Positions 1 through 12,245 of a DNA stretch of 64,000 nt are shown here, one piece after another. The notes beneath the pieces were generated by a model that saw only the letters and a list, made by a program, of their open reading frames with translations, was not told the DNA's origin and did not search any database. The stretch comes from Puccinia triticina (taxonomy: Eukaryota > Basidiomycota > Pucciniomycetes > Pucciniales > Pucciniaceae), in NCBI RefSeq assembly GCF_026914185.1, contig NC_070561.1, positions 186,001 to 250,000 of the forward strand. The letters are read 5' to 3'. The stretch's first letter is position 1. Each line of letters opens with the position of its first letter. Position numbers and translations under genes: made by a program.

Positions 1-1265
1 CCAAAACTCAAAAGCTGAATTGATCAAAATCTGTTGCAAAAAATCTTGTGAAACTCCTCACACCGTTGAACAAGATGTGTGAACCCATTGGAATTCAACC
101 CTCATCCAAGTTAAGAGTATCATCAGATGTCAGGAAGCAATGTAAGTCTATATTGATATTTCTGACCATGCAATTTTTGATGGTATTGGTTTAACTGACT
201 GACTGCCTTAGTTTTTTAACCAACCCCAGTATTGAGTGGCAGCGTCACATACAACATGGGATCAATCAGAAGTTCCACCTGGATAAGTCCGACTTTGACT
301 CAGCACATGACCTAGCAGAAATTCTGAACTTGTTCTACAAGATAACACATCAAATCTTGATCTCAGGCTCTGCTTGCATATTGAACATTGTCAGGTTCAT
401 TGATCAAATTACAGATCATCTATCAACAGCACTAACGGGTTCCCAGTTTCCACCTGCAATGAAGAATGTGTGTTGAATCAGGTTGCAAATAACAAACAAA
501 TACTACAGCTTGACTGACTCATCCCCTCTCTATAGGATAGCCATACATAAGTACCTATTGTCATCTACCTCATCTCTTTACTTTTGACTGATGAATTTTG
601 CTTGTTCAAGTCCTTCACCCATTGTTCAGGTAAAAGTACTTCAAGTGACTCCAATGGGAACTGAAGCAATATGGCTTGGGCGGGAGATGTGGGTTACATA
701 TTATAAGCCAGGGCCAATAGCTACAAACCTGTCTTCAGCAACTAAAATATCAAAGGTAAATTCTCTTATTTCATTGATCAAATATTGGCTCATAAATTAA
801 TATTTTTATCATTCTTTCCCAGCCAAAGACTGGCATGCTAGCTGGCCTTGGCAACGCTGCTGCCGCTCAAGGCGGCCACTGCTCAACTGAAGCATTGGAT
901 ATCTGGCTCTCTGGGGCACTTATCCTGGTGGATGAGGAACCAGTCAATCCATTGAAGTGGTGGATTGAACAGAAGAAGTCTGGAAACACTCACGGGGGCC
1001 TTGTTCAAATCCCACTTGATGTCTTGAGCTGTCCAGGTCAGTTGAAAATTTCCTGCCTTTCCCTCCTTGTTGCTTGAGCTGGTCAATCTCTCAATCTTTC
1101 ACACCAAAATAAGTTGATGTCAAATGTGCTTTTACCTTTGGTTGTAATTATGTATTGCAAAGGATACACAAGCTCTCTGCTCATTCTTTAAGCAGGGGTG
1201 TTGCCATGGCATTCTATTCAAAGAATGGAATAGGAATAATTGAAGATGGAGTCTTGGTCAAGTAG
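1..1265 (+). pseudogene. hAT transposase, decayed 3' part (copy 1)
   Basis: This is the 3' part of a hAT-superfamily transposase, cut by the window start. Pieces align exon by exon with the second hAT copy at 1977-12167: the DVxTxWNST block (~74-100), the HGINQ...DLAEIL block (~255-330), NKYYSLTDSSPLYR (~495-535), and NPLKWWIE...LDVLSCPG (~935-1037), ending in the dimerisation tail with AFYSKNG near 1215-1235. The same introns are visible (for example 145-232). It is dead: in-frame TGA stops at 80-82 and ~476-478, and the conserved acidic residue of the VDVERSF motif reads VDVKCAF (Glu to Lys). Its right end near 1390-1480 keeps degraded GGTACC-rich DNA like the second copy's subterminal region. 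Family assignment is firm; exact borders are not. Confidence 0.8.
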
Positions 1266-1594
1266 AAGCAAGTGATTCAGGCAGAAAAGAAGGTTCAGGC
1301 AAAGGAGAAGGGTAACTATAAGATTGTAGTTGTAGATTAAGTCTGAAATTAGGGTACTAGAGTGAATCACATACAAGTTTTGAGAGCATGTACATGGTTA
1401 TACTGCCGGTACCCTCCCAGGTGGTACCAGTTACCAACCTTTGGTCAAAAATAAACCAGGTACCCGGGTCCCAATCATCATCTTTAACCCCTTCTCCAAT
1501 TAACTTTTCCAGCACCTGATTCTTCACTGGGGACAGTGGTGTGGTGTGCCAATTCTGTTTCAAGTATCAAATTGCATAAATTATTGGTTAACTC

Positions 1595-1666
1595 AAACTT
1601 AACAAAGTCCCTCAAGACTTTGGAGCTGAACTCGCGAAGCGAGCCTCCTTCAGGAGGGACTTATAC
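1595..1666. repeat. Short AAGTCCCTC...GAGGGACTT repeat, split by the hAT element
   Basis: AAAGTCCCTC at ~1603 and GGAGGGACTT at ~1653 face each other around a GC-rich core with CTCGCGAAGCGAG. Similar short inverted-end units occur at 13981-14062, 30395-30610 and 45424-45487. The hAT element at 1667 inserted immediately to the right. Probably a small foldback element family; function unknown. Confidence 0.45.
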
Positions 1667-1679
1667 TAGAGATGGCAAT

Positions 1680-1815
1680 CGGGTACTCGTTGCCGGGTAC
1701 CCGGTACCCGTTGGCAGGTACCCGTTTGGCCCAACAGGTACCCGCCGGCGGGTGCCGGGTGCGGGTGCAGGTGTCCAGAAGTCTGGGGGTGAGGAAGGCG
1801 GGTACCCGCCCAACT
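1680..1815. repeat. Left subterminal GGTACCCG motif array of the hAT
   Basis: At least five GGTACCCG-like motifs and a GCGGGTGCCGGGTGCGGG stretch lie just inside the left terminus; the same motifs recur just inside the right terminus (12246-12390). In Ac-like hATs, subterminal repeats are transposase-binding sites; that role here is inferred. Confidence 0.6.
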
Positions 1816-2834
1816 TTCCCAGCGCTGGGACGGGGGGAATCAAGGGCAGCCTTGGTTTTTGCGTGTCCCACGGTCTGGATCTCCAATTCGGCGCCGGATA
1901 TCAATTGACCCCTATTCCTAGTCCATGGCACCGACTCCTTATCCTCCCCAACCCACCTAACCTATCCCCATCCACCATGGCAGGAAACAGCAGGAAACGT
2001 CGCAAGGAATCGGAATCACAAGCACCTGAAACCTCGGGGTCTGAAAGGCCTGCTCAATCTCAAGACCGAACACGCCAGAAGAAACACACCAGTACAACTG
2101 TGGTTGTCAACGATTCGGATGATGAACAACAAGGATCCAATGGTGACCGTGCAACGTCTCAGGGGCTGTCCAATGAACAAGAGCTGAGCAAGTCTCTCAT
2201 AAATATAATCCTCATCATCTGTCAGCTGAAAAAAATTAAAAGACTGACCTCATGTTCTTCATTACAGAAAGGGCACTGAAAGTGCATCAAAATCAACTCA
2301 GCTTGTGTTATGCTTCTTACAACCGCCCAGAGCTATCCGACCAGTTGGACAAAAATGGCCGAAAGATGATAGCTTACCCTTGTAAAATGTGAGTTATTTT
2401 TCTTTTTCTCCAACGGGTTTTTTCAATTTAATCTACTGACACACTGTTTCCATGATAGCTGTGGGACTAAAATTCACCGCCCCACATACGACACCTCTCC
2501 AACAAACCTTTCCAAGCACATTGCTGCTTGCCTTAAGAAACGACAAGAAGTCGAGGAAACACAAAAATTGGCTTCCCTGGGGGTTTTGGGCACTGGAGAC
2601 ATTGATCCACGGGAGGTAAGTCAACCAAAATCCTTCTCTCCCCCAGAAATAGTCAGGAGATCCACATATTTACATTGTCGATTACCACAGGTGCCCCAGC
2701 TATGTGCGATATGGTGCACAGAGGGTGCTCAGCCATTTTCGGCTCTTGGGGAACAGGCGCACAGATCCATATTGCACCCGGAGGTCTTGAAGAACCTACC
2801 TAAACGACGGGCTGTTTCCTCCGACATCACCCGT

Positions 2835-2924
2835 TGTAAGACTCAAAAGTGGTTGTGAAACCCTTTTGCTGAATGGAGAAGGGGATGAAGGAGGTGCAAG
2901 CTCTGCCCTTCTATACTACCAGCT

Positions 2925-2955
<31 letters not shown>

Positions 2956-3734
2956 TTAATAAGTGATAGGAGTGGTTAGCTCAAGATAAGTTTTTCGTGA
3001 CACAGTATAAAAAGGTTGTTATTCAGTATGTAAGGGTTGTTATATGTAAGTAAGAGGGTTGAGTGGGTACGTAAGTGTTTTGGGTGATGGGTGAGTATAA
3101 AACTTGATGAGTAATAAACTGAGGAACTCAAATGGGGGGGAAGAGAGCTCCTTATATAGACAAATGTGAGGGATTTTAGCTCCAGGGCAGCCCCTGAGTG
3201 AGGTATTTTAGCTGGCCTGGGCTGTACAACATGAGGGAGTTAAGAGGGAGTGGCTGTGTACAATTTATGCAAGGGGTGCATACATGAGGAGGGGCTGTGC
3301 CAGATGATGTCATAATTCATGCAAGGGGCGCATAAGCTGTGCAGGGAATGATCATGTGATGTAATAAGACCAAACAAAGTGGAGTTAGAAGGAACTAGAA
3401 TGCGGGGAACCATTCATTCGAAGGGGCACAGCCTGCAGGGGCAGTGCTGCATGATATAATGTACATAACAAACAAACCCAAACCAATATATGTAGTGGAG
3501 ATAGAATGGTGCGGGGAATGTGGCTTGAGGCGCCTGACAGGTGGTTGACTGGGTGCTACAGGTTGTCCAAAGGGTCTAACTTCCAGTGTAGTGGGGCTCC
3601 AGTGATGCTTCCAGTGGGGAATAGGGGTTACTTTAGCCGTGGTGTCCATTTAAGGTGTCCAATGGATGGTATCTTGAGGCCTTCTATATGTACATGAGAA
3701 AAACTTTTGATTTTTCACATTTTCGAGTACCACA
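2835..3734 (+). mobile_element. Solo LTR, family B copy 1
   Basis: A 900-bp block starts TGTAAGACTCAAAAG and ends ACCACA, flanked by CCGT at 2831-2834 and 3735-3738. Removing it and one CCGT restores the hAT reading frame exactly (...CGT TTA TAT TGC...). A close relative with the same ends lies at 44132-45203. It contains a TATA-like CCTTATATAGAC (~3152) followed by repeats of the motif GAGGGATTTTAGCT. No internal coding region remains, so it is a solo LTR. Confidence 0.85.
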
Positions 3735-4952
3735 CCGTTTATATTGCGCAGTCGAAGAGAACTTCATCAAATCCCTTGCGGTGAGATTCCTTTTTCACTC
3801 ATCAGAGTTCTCGTATTTTTTCTTATGAATTGATTTTTTCTCACTAGAAACATAAGGGAGCAATGTATCTAGGGCTAGACGCTTGGCAGTCACCAAACGG
3901 TTACGATGTTCTTGGAACGGTCATATATCGCTTGGTCAAGGATGGTACGGGTGGTTTTGAATTGGAGGCCATGCCTCTGGACTTTGTGATGTTAAAAGAA
4001 AGACACACAGGTGTTTATCTAGCCGACACAGTACGTGTTATTGTTGAGAAATTTGGAGTTCAAAACCAGGTAAACACTCTCATGCTTCTGAATTGGCTTT
4101 CAATGTTTTGATTTTGTTTTGCATTTTTTCCACAGATCTGTGGTATTGTTACAGACAACGCTTCCAACAACAAGAGCATGATCAACGAGATCAAAAAATT
4201 CAAGTGGCCCCGATTCAAAGGCCAAGCAAATTGGGTTCGATGTTTTGCACACATCTTGAATCTGATTGCCCAGGTTATAATGCGACCATTTGGAAGCCAC
4301 AAGAAAAAGAAAACTAACAGCTATTTGGATGATGGAGAAGACTCGGAAAACTCCGATGACGATCAAAATGAGGTTGAACATCCAGACAAGCAAATTCTAG
4401 GGTATGTTTCTTGTCTCCTCGCTAGTGATCCTCATGCTTCTCGTCTGCTTGGTAGTGTCTTATTTTTCTGATGGTGATGCGTTTGCACACAGGTTGAATA
4501 AAGAGGGTTCCAAAGATGAAGATGAAGAAAACGATTATGATGAGTCAGGGGAGGATAGAACCCTTGCATGCAAGCTGATTGATGACGACGACATGGAATT
4601 GGAGACTACCGATGTGAACGGTTTCAGTGATGAAGATGATGACGACTCTTATACTTCCGGATCATGCAAGAAAACCCTTTCCAAGGTATGAATCAATTCT
4701 TAGCCGTGTACAATATGATTGGTAGCTTACATGAACAAATTTGGTTGTAGTTTCGAGCAATTGCCCGAAAACTCAATAAGTCACCTAATTCAAAGGCACT
4801 GTTCGTGAAGTTGTGTCGGGAGAAAAACTGCCTCAAGCCCCACAATGTCAAGCGCGATGTGAAGACTCGGTGGAATTCAACATTGATGCAGTTGAACAGT
4901 ATCCTGCGATGTTCGGGCACGATGTGAGTTGATCTTTCCTATTCAAGACACC

Positions 4953-5082
4953 TGAGATGACAAAAGCGTATATTTTCCGTGGTGGTGAGGAATAAGCTCT
5001 GCAGCTTATTCCCCAAAGACATAGTATGGTCTTCGGATAGGCGAGTATCACTAATTGTAACCTAACTACTTAGGTTACAACA
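4953..5082 (-). repeat. Copia 3' LTR
   Basis: A 130-bp copy running TGAGATGACA...GGTTACAACA on the plus strand, matched at 10890-11019. It is preceded by the ACACC target duplication. Confidence 0.93.
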
Positions 5083-5096
5083 GCCACCCCCTCGCC
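5083..5096 (-). other. Copia polypurine tract
   Basis: On the minus strand, GCGAGGGGGTGGC directly abuts the 3' LTR, as expected for the plus-strand primer of reverse transcription. Confidence 0.7.
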
Positions 5097-5215
5097 TAGC
5101 CGCGAGACTCTACTTACAAGGAAAATAGATAAAGAAAGAGAAGAAACAAGGAGAGGAAAGCAGGGAAGAAGAAAGAAAGAAGAAAAAAAAATAACATAAG
5201 AAAAGAAAAAAAAAA

Positions 5216-8200
5216 TTATTTAAGAAGATAACTCCTCATCCTTTTGAACAGTTCCGGTGAAAGACTCTTCGTGAACACATCTGCTTTTTGTTCATTGGTG
5301 GGGATCCAAGTAAGTGTGGTCAGTTTGCGGAACAGTGCTTCGTTAGTGATGTAAAAGTCTCTGTCAGTATGTCGCGTGCGCTTATTTGCCGCGTCATCGG
5401 TACCTACTTTTACCGCAGACTGGTTGTCGCAGTGGATGTGTCCGACAAAATCAGTCTTTAGAATGTCCTTCAGCAGATGTCTTACCCATAGAGTATGTCT
5501 GGTGGCGGCTCCCAAAGCCATGTATTCGGCATGACATGTCGACGCCGCCACCAAAGCTTGACGTCGCGCCACCCAAAGGATCGGACAACCTATGAACTCA
5601 ACCAAGACACCGTAAGAGGAGCGGGAGAATTCTCCTCCCCAAGACGCATCGCAGAAAGTTTGCAGCGCTTTCGGTTCCCTATTGGGAAAAAGACAGAGTT
5701 TCTGCTCAGTGGACCCGGCAAGGTAGTTGACAAGGTGCCGGAGTCCCTTCCAATGAGCAACACTGGGTTTGGCCGAGAACCGAGCCAGGTAGTTCACCGC
5801 GAATGCCACGTCCGGTCTCGTGCCAACTGCCAAATAACTAAACATCCCAACTACATGAAGATATTTGGAGGACAAGGAAGGGTCACCGTCTTCGGTGGGC
5901 GCATTGAAATTCGGAGGTAGAGGAGTCTTCGTGATCTGAACACCGTCCCATTCTTCCTCCAGAATAGTGTTGATGAGTTTTGGTTGAGTGAGGACAAAAC
6001 CATCGGCTGTCCTATCAATGTTCAGACCCACAATAGAGTCGAGCTGAGTGCTCCATTTGATTTTAAGGACATCCTTGAGATCTACCTTGAGTTTCTTGAT
6101 CAAAGCCTCGCTGGATGCAGTCACTACTCCGTTGTCCACATGAATCCATATCACTCCAGATTCTTTCTCATGCCGTAAGATATAAAGACTATTGTCATAC
6201 TGTGACGGGGAATAGCCAAGTTTATCCAGTATTGCACGCAGGTGAAGCCACCAGCAACGCGCCGCTTGTCGCGTACCATACAGAGCCTTTTTAAGTAGGA
6301 ACCCATGTCCTGCGGGCACATCAACACCATCAGGAGGTTTCACCCAAATTTCTTCATCTATCGGTGAGTTAAGATAGGCCGCTACAAAATCAAAACTATG
6401 AACTGGCCAATCAAAGCGTGCCGCGATTGTGAGTAATAACCGTAATGAGACAAAAGTGGCTGTGGGGGCAAAAGTGGCATTGAAATCTTTCCCTGCCACC
6501 TGTTTGAAACCCTTGGCCACATAGCGGGCTTTGAAACGGCATGAGTTACCATCAGCACCCGTCTTCTTCGCGAAAACCCAGCGGCCGTCTAGCGGCTTTG
6601 TTCCAACTGGCATCGGCTTTGAGACCCAAACGTCCATCTGGTCAAGGTTGGATAGCTCTTCCGCAATGGCGTTGGCCCATTCAGCCTTTTCTCCTGATTT
6701 CATAGCCTGTTTGTAAGTCCTTGGGATGTCAATACCGTAAAAGGCACAGGATTGCAACACTGCATCCACAAGTAGTTCCTGATTCTCAAACTCGATCTCG
6801 TTCACAAAATTCCCAAGGGTGATTTGTCGAGCAATGAAATCCAGTGACATCTTCCCGGACGGCGAGATGACCTTCTCCGGCACAGCCTTCGCCGAGGGGA
6901 GTGTAACTCTCGGGACACTGTCTACAAAACGGACCATGGCCGAAGAGACAAATTTGTTCTCCGCAGGCATGTAGAAAAGCCAGCCTTTGCTCGCTTCCAG
7001 GTGAGCTACCACATATGCCTCGTGGGCCCGGTCTGCTAGTTTGTCCCGTTTCTCTGGCGGGACATGTATGAAAGCCTTGGATCCAAAAATCTGGAAGGTT
7101 GTAAAACTGGGTGGGCGGTTGAACATCGCTTCATACGGTGTCTTCCCTTTACTAGCCTTATTGGGCACTCGATTGAGCACATGGTTCGCCCAAAGGAACG
7201 CATAGTTCCAGAAAGTACGCGGTAACTGACTGTCGCTCAATACAGTCCTGCCCATGTCAGCTACCGTGCAATTGAAACGCTCCACTACACCATTTTGATA
7301 ATGGTGATAGGGGAGAGAGCGTTCTGCTATGATGCCCTTCTCCTTCAGGAAAGAATTGAAAGCTTTGTTAGCAAATTCCCCGCCGTTGTCGCTGCAAAGG
7401 ATTTTCACAGAGTCTCCGGTCTGCTTCTCCAGTTTTCGGATGATTTCAATCAGGACATCATTTGCTTCAGATTTTGCTTTCAGGCTCCGCACATAAGAGT
7501 AGCCTGTTGCTACGTCTCTGAGGGTGAGAAGATATTTGGCGCCATCCACTGATTCCACTGGGAAAGGCCCCATCAAATCGGTACATAAGATCTCCAGTCG
7601 AGTCGGACTCCGCATTGTGCTGGTGACTGGATTCAGACTCGTGCTTTTTGTAATCGCACACACGGGACAGTGGATCTTCCCAGGTGGCAGGTCAGATGGT
7701 AACCCAAAACCCAGCTTCTGCTTGATTAATGACCGTATCTTGCGCAGGCTAACATGCCCGAAAATGCGGTGCCAGAAAAGAAGGACTTTTTCGGACTCGG
7801 TCAGAGACTCCGGTCTCCAGGAGGAAGGATATACCCTCTCGAAAGGGGTGATGAATGGGTCATTGGGTGAGAGTGTCTTGGTCACACCGGTCACACCAAA
7901 AACGTCTGGATTAGAGCAAACAGTGTTGTTGTCGTTGCATTCATCAGACAAAGAAGAAGAGGAAACAAATCTGGACGGGTGTTTAGGCGATAAACGCCCA
8001 AGAGAAGAAGATTGAGGAAGTGTCGAGGTTGGATGAGAACAGATAGTGGAAGACATAGCGGAAGAAGGAGATTGAGAAGGAGAAGAAAAAGAGATAGCAC
8101 CAGGATCGGGCCGCTTGATGATAGGGAATGGGATGCACCACCGGTTCTTTATGCGTTCGAACGGGCACCGAAACATCAAGACATCCTTCGCATTAAAAAC

Positions 8201-9853
8201 GTCGAAGTGATCGCCTGGCGTGTCATAACTAAACGACCAGTTAGCCTTCCGGAGGGCCGCGAGAGAGAGAAGAGTAGAACAGGCCTGCTCACAGAACAAC
8301 ACTCCAGATATGACTATGGTTGTGTCTCCGGGCCCCCGGAAGCGTAGCTCGCCTGCGCCTGATATGTAGGCTCCAGCTCCTGAAGTTGCTACATTCAAGG
8401 CAATAGGGGACTTGAGCACTTGGAAGTTGTGGAGGAGCTGGATTGCTCCGGTGAGGTGATGGGTAGCACCTGAATCGAGGATAGCAGGAGTACTTACGTC
8501 CAACTCAGCCGTCATGGCTCCAAAGTCAACGTCGGCCAGACCATCTGGAAAACTGGGGACTTCGGCTTCCTTCGCAGATGCCCCACCCCCTTTTTGATGT
8601 TCAGGGCGAGTTCGCATGTGGTTGGGGTTGTGGCGGTGGGTTTGAGCCGAAGTTGGCCTGTAGCTGTCAGCTGGTCTGAAGGCTTGTTGTTGTTGAGCCG
8701 GATGTTGGTATTGTTGATTGACGGGGGGGTAGGGCATTGGATATTGCTGAAAGTACTGAGCTGGAGGGAACTGCTGACGAGGAAAAAGGCCGGGAGGGGA
8801 CTGGAACTGTTGAGGTCCGTACGCAAAGTTCGGAGGTGGGTAGACTGCGCCGATCATTGGTAGAAAAGGCGTCTGTTGAGGCTGTTGTCGAGGTGCTTGT
8901 GCTGGTCAATAAGAGAAAGCACCGGGCCCACGTTGTCGACGGTTGACCGGAGTGGACCTAGATCTACCCGGGCAATCACGGAGATAATGCGACGCATCGC
9001 CGCAGCTCCAGCAGCGGTTCGCTGTAACCTGATGGAACTCGAGAGCTACAGGCCACTCCACTTCTGGAATGTCTGCCAAAAATGCCGATTGATCGAACGG
9101 TGGGAGATCGGCAGTCAGTTGATGTATCGCCGGAGAGTGTCCGGATGATGGCGAGGCCTTGACTGGTGACCGAGTGTGATCATCTTGGAGCTTGCACGCC
9201 GTCAGCAGTTGTACCAATCTGTTGAAAGTTGGTGTGGCGCATTCTTGTGATTGTTGTAACTCGAGTTCGATACTCCTGTCAAAATCCTGGCCCAGTTGAG
9301 TGTCCCGACCGATGCTGCTTTGAAGAACAAAGCCCATAAAGATGTCGGCCGTGAGGTCGATCTTCAGGTTGCGCCACTCAGTCGCAAGGTCCTTGAGTTT
9401 CGAGGCCACCCCAGCTGCTGTTGGGTTTGCTGAGTTCTTGAACTCAATGAAACGGTAGAATACGTCGAGCTGAGCCGCTCGACTGACTGACTTGAACTTT
9501 CAAAACATTAGGTCGTACATATTGTTGCAAGAAGCAGCACCATGGACGTCCGACTTGAGTGACTCGTGAATCATCGCGAGGAAAATGGCCCAACCAATCT
9601 TTTCGAGAACCGAATTGGATTTTTTCTTGCTGAAAAACTCCTTGTCGCTAAGATGAATCCCGGCCTTCTCGCCCAATTCTCGGGACCAGACTTCAAAATT
9701 CGATCCATCCGCTGTCAGCACAATGTCGGTAGGAATGTTGGAAGTGGCAGCATGGACTGCCTGGCCGACAATTTTTGACTCCTTGAGTTGCGCTTTGACT
9801 TCGGCCAGGTCAGTGGCTCGTTGCGCTGCGGAGAGGTGAGGTGGTCGGTCCAT
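5216..9853 (-). pseudogene. Copia gag-pol polyprotein with two in-frame TGA codons
   Basis: One continuous frame of 1546 codons from ATG 9853 to the stop at 5216, broken only by TGA at 9502-9500 and 8908-8906. Domains in order: Gag; a CCHC knuckle CWSCGDASHYLRDC (~9015-8970); protease with ILDSGATHHLTG (~8480-8440); a GAG-pre-integrase zinc motif with CPVC (~7670); integrase with CTDLMG, CSDNGGEF and the VVERFN Glu; reverse transcriptase; and RNase H with TFCDASWGG and CHAEYMALG. The RT box that should read xVDD reads HVDNG (~6143-6130): the second catalytic Asp is Asn, a GAC to AAC change. The element is therefore inactive as it stands. Both TGA codons and the Asp to Asn change fit C-to-T decay on one or the other strand. 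Confidence 0.93.
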
Positions 9854-10878
9854 AACGAAAGAGGGCGGAGGTGGATGATTTGGGGATGGGGGAGATGGGG
9901 GAACTTCAAGATTGGGGAAAGAATGCTCGTCGGAAGGTACCGGCGAGGCGAAGGACGGAGGAGGGGGGGGTGGAGGTGGAGGCGCGGGAGGGGGGAAAAT
10001 TGGTTGTCGGAAGGTTGATCTTGGGAGGGGGGCGTAGTGCCGTTCGGTCAGAGCTGTCGTTGGGTCGGCTGCCGTTGATGACGGAAGAGGAGGAAGTTGG
10101 GGATAGTATCGGTTACTGGGAGTTGCTGGTCTTGCTTGTTGCCACGCTCCTGGTATTCGCTGATTGATAGCTGTGGTATCGCCTGGAGACTGTGTTGATG
10201 GCGCAGCGGGACAAGAGTTGAGATCAAGATTCTGTCCAAAGATTTGATCAAGACGCTATGGTGTGTCCTGAATTGAGGCCGCTACTGCGTCGATTAATTC
10301 TTGGCCGCTGAGTTCCGCGATCGATCAACCAGACCAGGCTGATGAGGAGGAAGTTCGACGTTGAGGTCCAGAAGGTGGTTCCGTTGGACCGGGATTGAAC
10401 ATAAAAGGGAAAAAGGAAGAAAAAAAAGAAGGATCAACCGAGTCAAAGCAGGAAATCTGTGACTGCCTGTTCGAGCTCCTGAGTTCTCCGGAAAGGAAAA
10501 GAAGAGTAGATTTCGGATTATCAAGGTTGCGTCTAGGCCCTACACCGTGCCAGGGAGCAGTTTCACAGTTTTGGCGTACTGTTTAGCCTTATCACAACGT
10601 GCTCAATTTTCCTAGTCAGGTAGGGTAGTGGGGTGGGCGGGGAAGAACTCAGAGTCTCAAACAAACAGACACAAACCTTTGCTCGACCCTGAAGATCCAA
10701 CGAAGAAACTTGAAGATAAATTTTGGAAAAAGGATTTGGGTCAATTACTCCCTACGCTGGGATACCCAAGATAATCGAAGTTTGAGGATTGTAGAGAGAG
10801 GAAAAAGCGGGTCAATTACGCTTGACTCAAAGCTACCCTGTTAGAGAAAAAAGGTGATCCGGTATGGCAAGATTTACA

Positions 10879-10889
10879 GGCTCATAACC
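10879..10889 (-). other. Copia primer-binding site (tRNA-Met anticodon arm type)
   Basis: Immediately inside the 5' LTR the minus strand reads GGTTATGAGCC. This is complementary to GGCTCATAACC, the anticodon arm of a tRNA-Met with its CAT anticodon. Copia elements are known to prime from an internal fragment of initiator tRNA-Met, so placement and sequence agree. Confidence 0.7.
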
Positions 10890-11019
10890 TGAGATGACAA
10901 AAGCGTATATTTTCCGTGGTGGTGAGGAATAAGCTCTGCAGCTTATTCCCCGAAGACATAGTATGGTCTTTGGATAGGCGAGTATCACTAATTGTAACCT
11001 AACTACTTAGGTTACAACA
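10890..11019 (-). repeat. Copia 5' LTR
   Basis: A 130-bp LTR identical in length and ends to 4953-5082, followed by the ACACC duplication at 11020-11024. Confidence 0.93.
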
Positions 11020-12245
11020 ACACCAACCTGGAGCACTTATAAAACCCTGCCTAAAGTCTCGAATGGCAGAAAGATAAGCGACATGGGCTTCAACGAGAAC
11101 ATTTAATCAACCAGAATGATATAGACTTGGCCAAAGACCTCGCCGAGGTCCTTCAGCCTTTTTACGAAATCACCCTCCAGGTATTGACTTGGGGTGGTGC
11201 TCAAATAGCTGAAGTGGTCGTTTACATTGACCAAATCGCCGGTCATCTTTCAAATGTGATTTCCAACAAGGAAAGCAGATACCCGGCCGCTTTGAGGAAT
11301 GCCTGCCGGGCGGGTATTCAATTGACCAATAAGTACTATACTCTTACAGACTGCTCCCCACTTTACCGAGTTGCTATGAGTTCGTCTTTCTCTTTATTTT
11401 TACTGTTGGTCATTTGATTCTGATAGCACACTTTTTTTTAGTTCTTCATCCATTTTTCAAGGATGAATATTTTAAACTCGCCAAGTGGGAACCGGAATGG
11501 ATTTCCGAAGCTATCCAACTTGCTCGTGAGATGTGGGAAACTCACTACAAAAGCGGAACTCAAGAAACTCAATCAATGTCACAAGAGCCTGCTCCTACGA
11601 AGGTTAGTATTTGCTATCTTCTCCTATCTACTCTATGATTCAAGCTTGACTGGTCCGCACTTCACAGCGGCCTCAGACGGGTGTGCTTGCCATGCTGAGT
11701 GGTGCGTCTGAAGCGCGATCGGGGCAGATCTCAACTGACCCGCTAAGCATGTGGCTTGCTGGGGGTTTGCATCTGTATTCGGGAGGACTCCCAGTCAACC
11801 CCCTTAAATGGTGGATTGCGCAAGGGCGCTGTGGAAACTCTTACGGCGGTCTCATTCAAATGGCTCTTGACGTGCTCAGCTGTCCAGGTCAGAAAATTAC
11901 TCTTTCGTTTTCACTATTAATTTGGTACTAACGGCTAATTGATCTACAATAGCAACCACTGTGGACGTGGAAAGGTCATTTAGCTTTGGAAGGGATTATG
12001 TGTCCGACCGAAGGCACCGACTCAGCGCTTCATCTGTCACTACAGGGATGACCGTGGCGTTTTACTCCAAGAACGGTCTAATCAAAAGGGGAGTTTTGCG
12101 TCAATGGAAGCAAGAACAAAAGACAAAAAGAAAGGAGGAGGATATCGAAGAATTAACAGTAGAATGATTGACTACGATAAGTTTTTTTTTGTTCAATGAA
12201 TGAGAAGCGATTATAAAAAGGATATATTAGTACCAAATGTACTGC

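Larger units (their letters stand above)
4953..11019 (-). mobile_element. Ty1/Copia LTR retrotransposon inside a hAT intron
   Basis: A complete 6067-bp element with 130-bp LTRs (TG...CA) at both ends and 5-bp target duplications ACACC at 4948-4952 and 11020-11024. The element reads on the minus strand: 5' LTR 11019-10890, primer-binding site, one gag-pol frame (9853-5216), polypurine tract, 3' LTR 5082-4953. The LTRs differ at only two positions that I can see (A/G in the CCCCA/GAAGAC stretch and C/T in GGTCTT(C/T)GG), so insertion was fairly recent. The coding frame is nevertheless damaged by two TGA stops and by a changed RT active site. Confidence 0.95.
1977..12167 (+). pseudogene. hAT transposase gene, interrupted
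   Basis: Predicted exons: 1977-2191, 2268-2388, 2459-2615, 2691-2834 joined to 3739-3780, 3848-4069, 4136-4401, 4493-4685, 4751-4923, 11057-~11375, ~11443-11601, ~11669-11887 and ~11952-12167. They encode a basic N-terminus, a BED-type zinc finger (CKICGTK...HIAAC, split by an intron at 2388), the catalytic Asp blocks GLDAWQS (~3880) and GIVTDNASNN (~4142-4170), and the hAT dimerisation domain with VDVERSFSFGRDYVS (~11965-12005). Exon 4 is cut by a solo LTR plus a 4-bp duplication, which shifts and stops the frame, so no full transposase can be made. The Copia element lies wholly within the intron after 4923. Apart from the LTR I saw no stop in the joined exons. Several exon edges, especially 2191 and ~11375, are uncertain. 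Confidence 0.8.

Noticed and set aside
5495..8347. Several plus-strand open frames of 60-163 codons across the Copia region
   Set aside because: They are antisense shadows of the clear gag-pol frame and have no domains.
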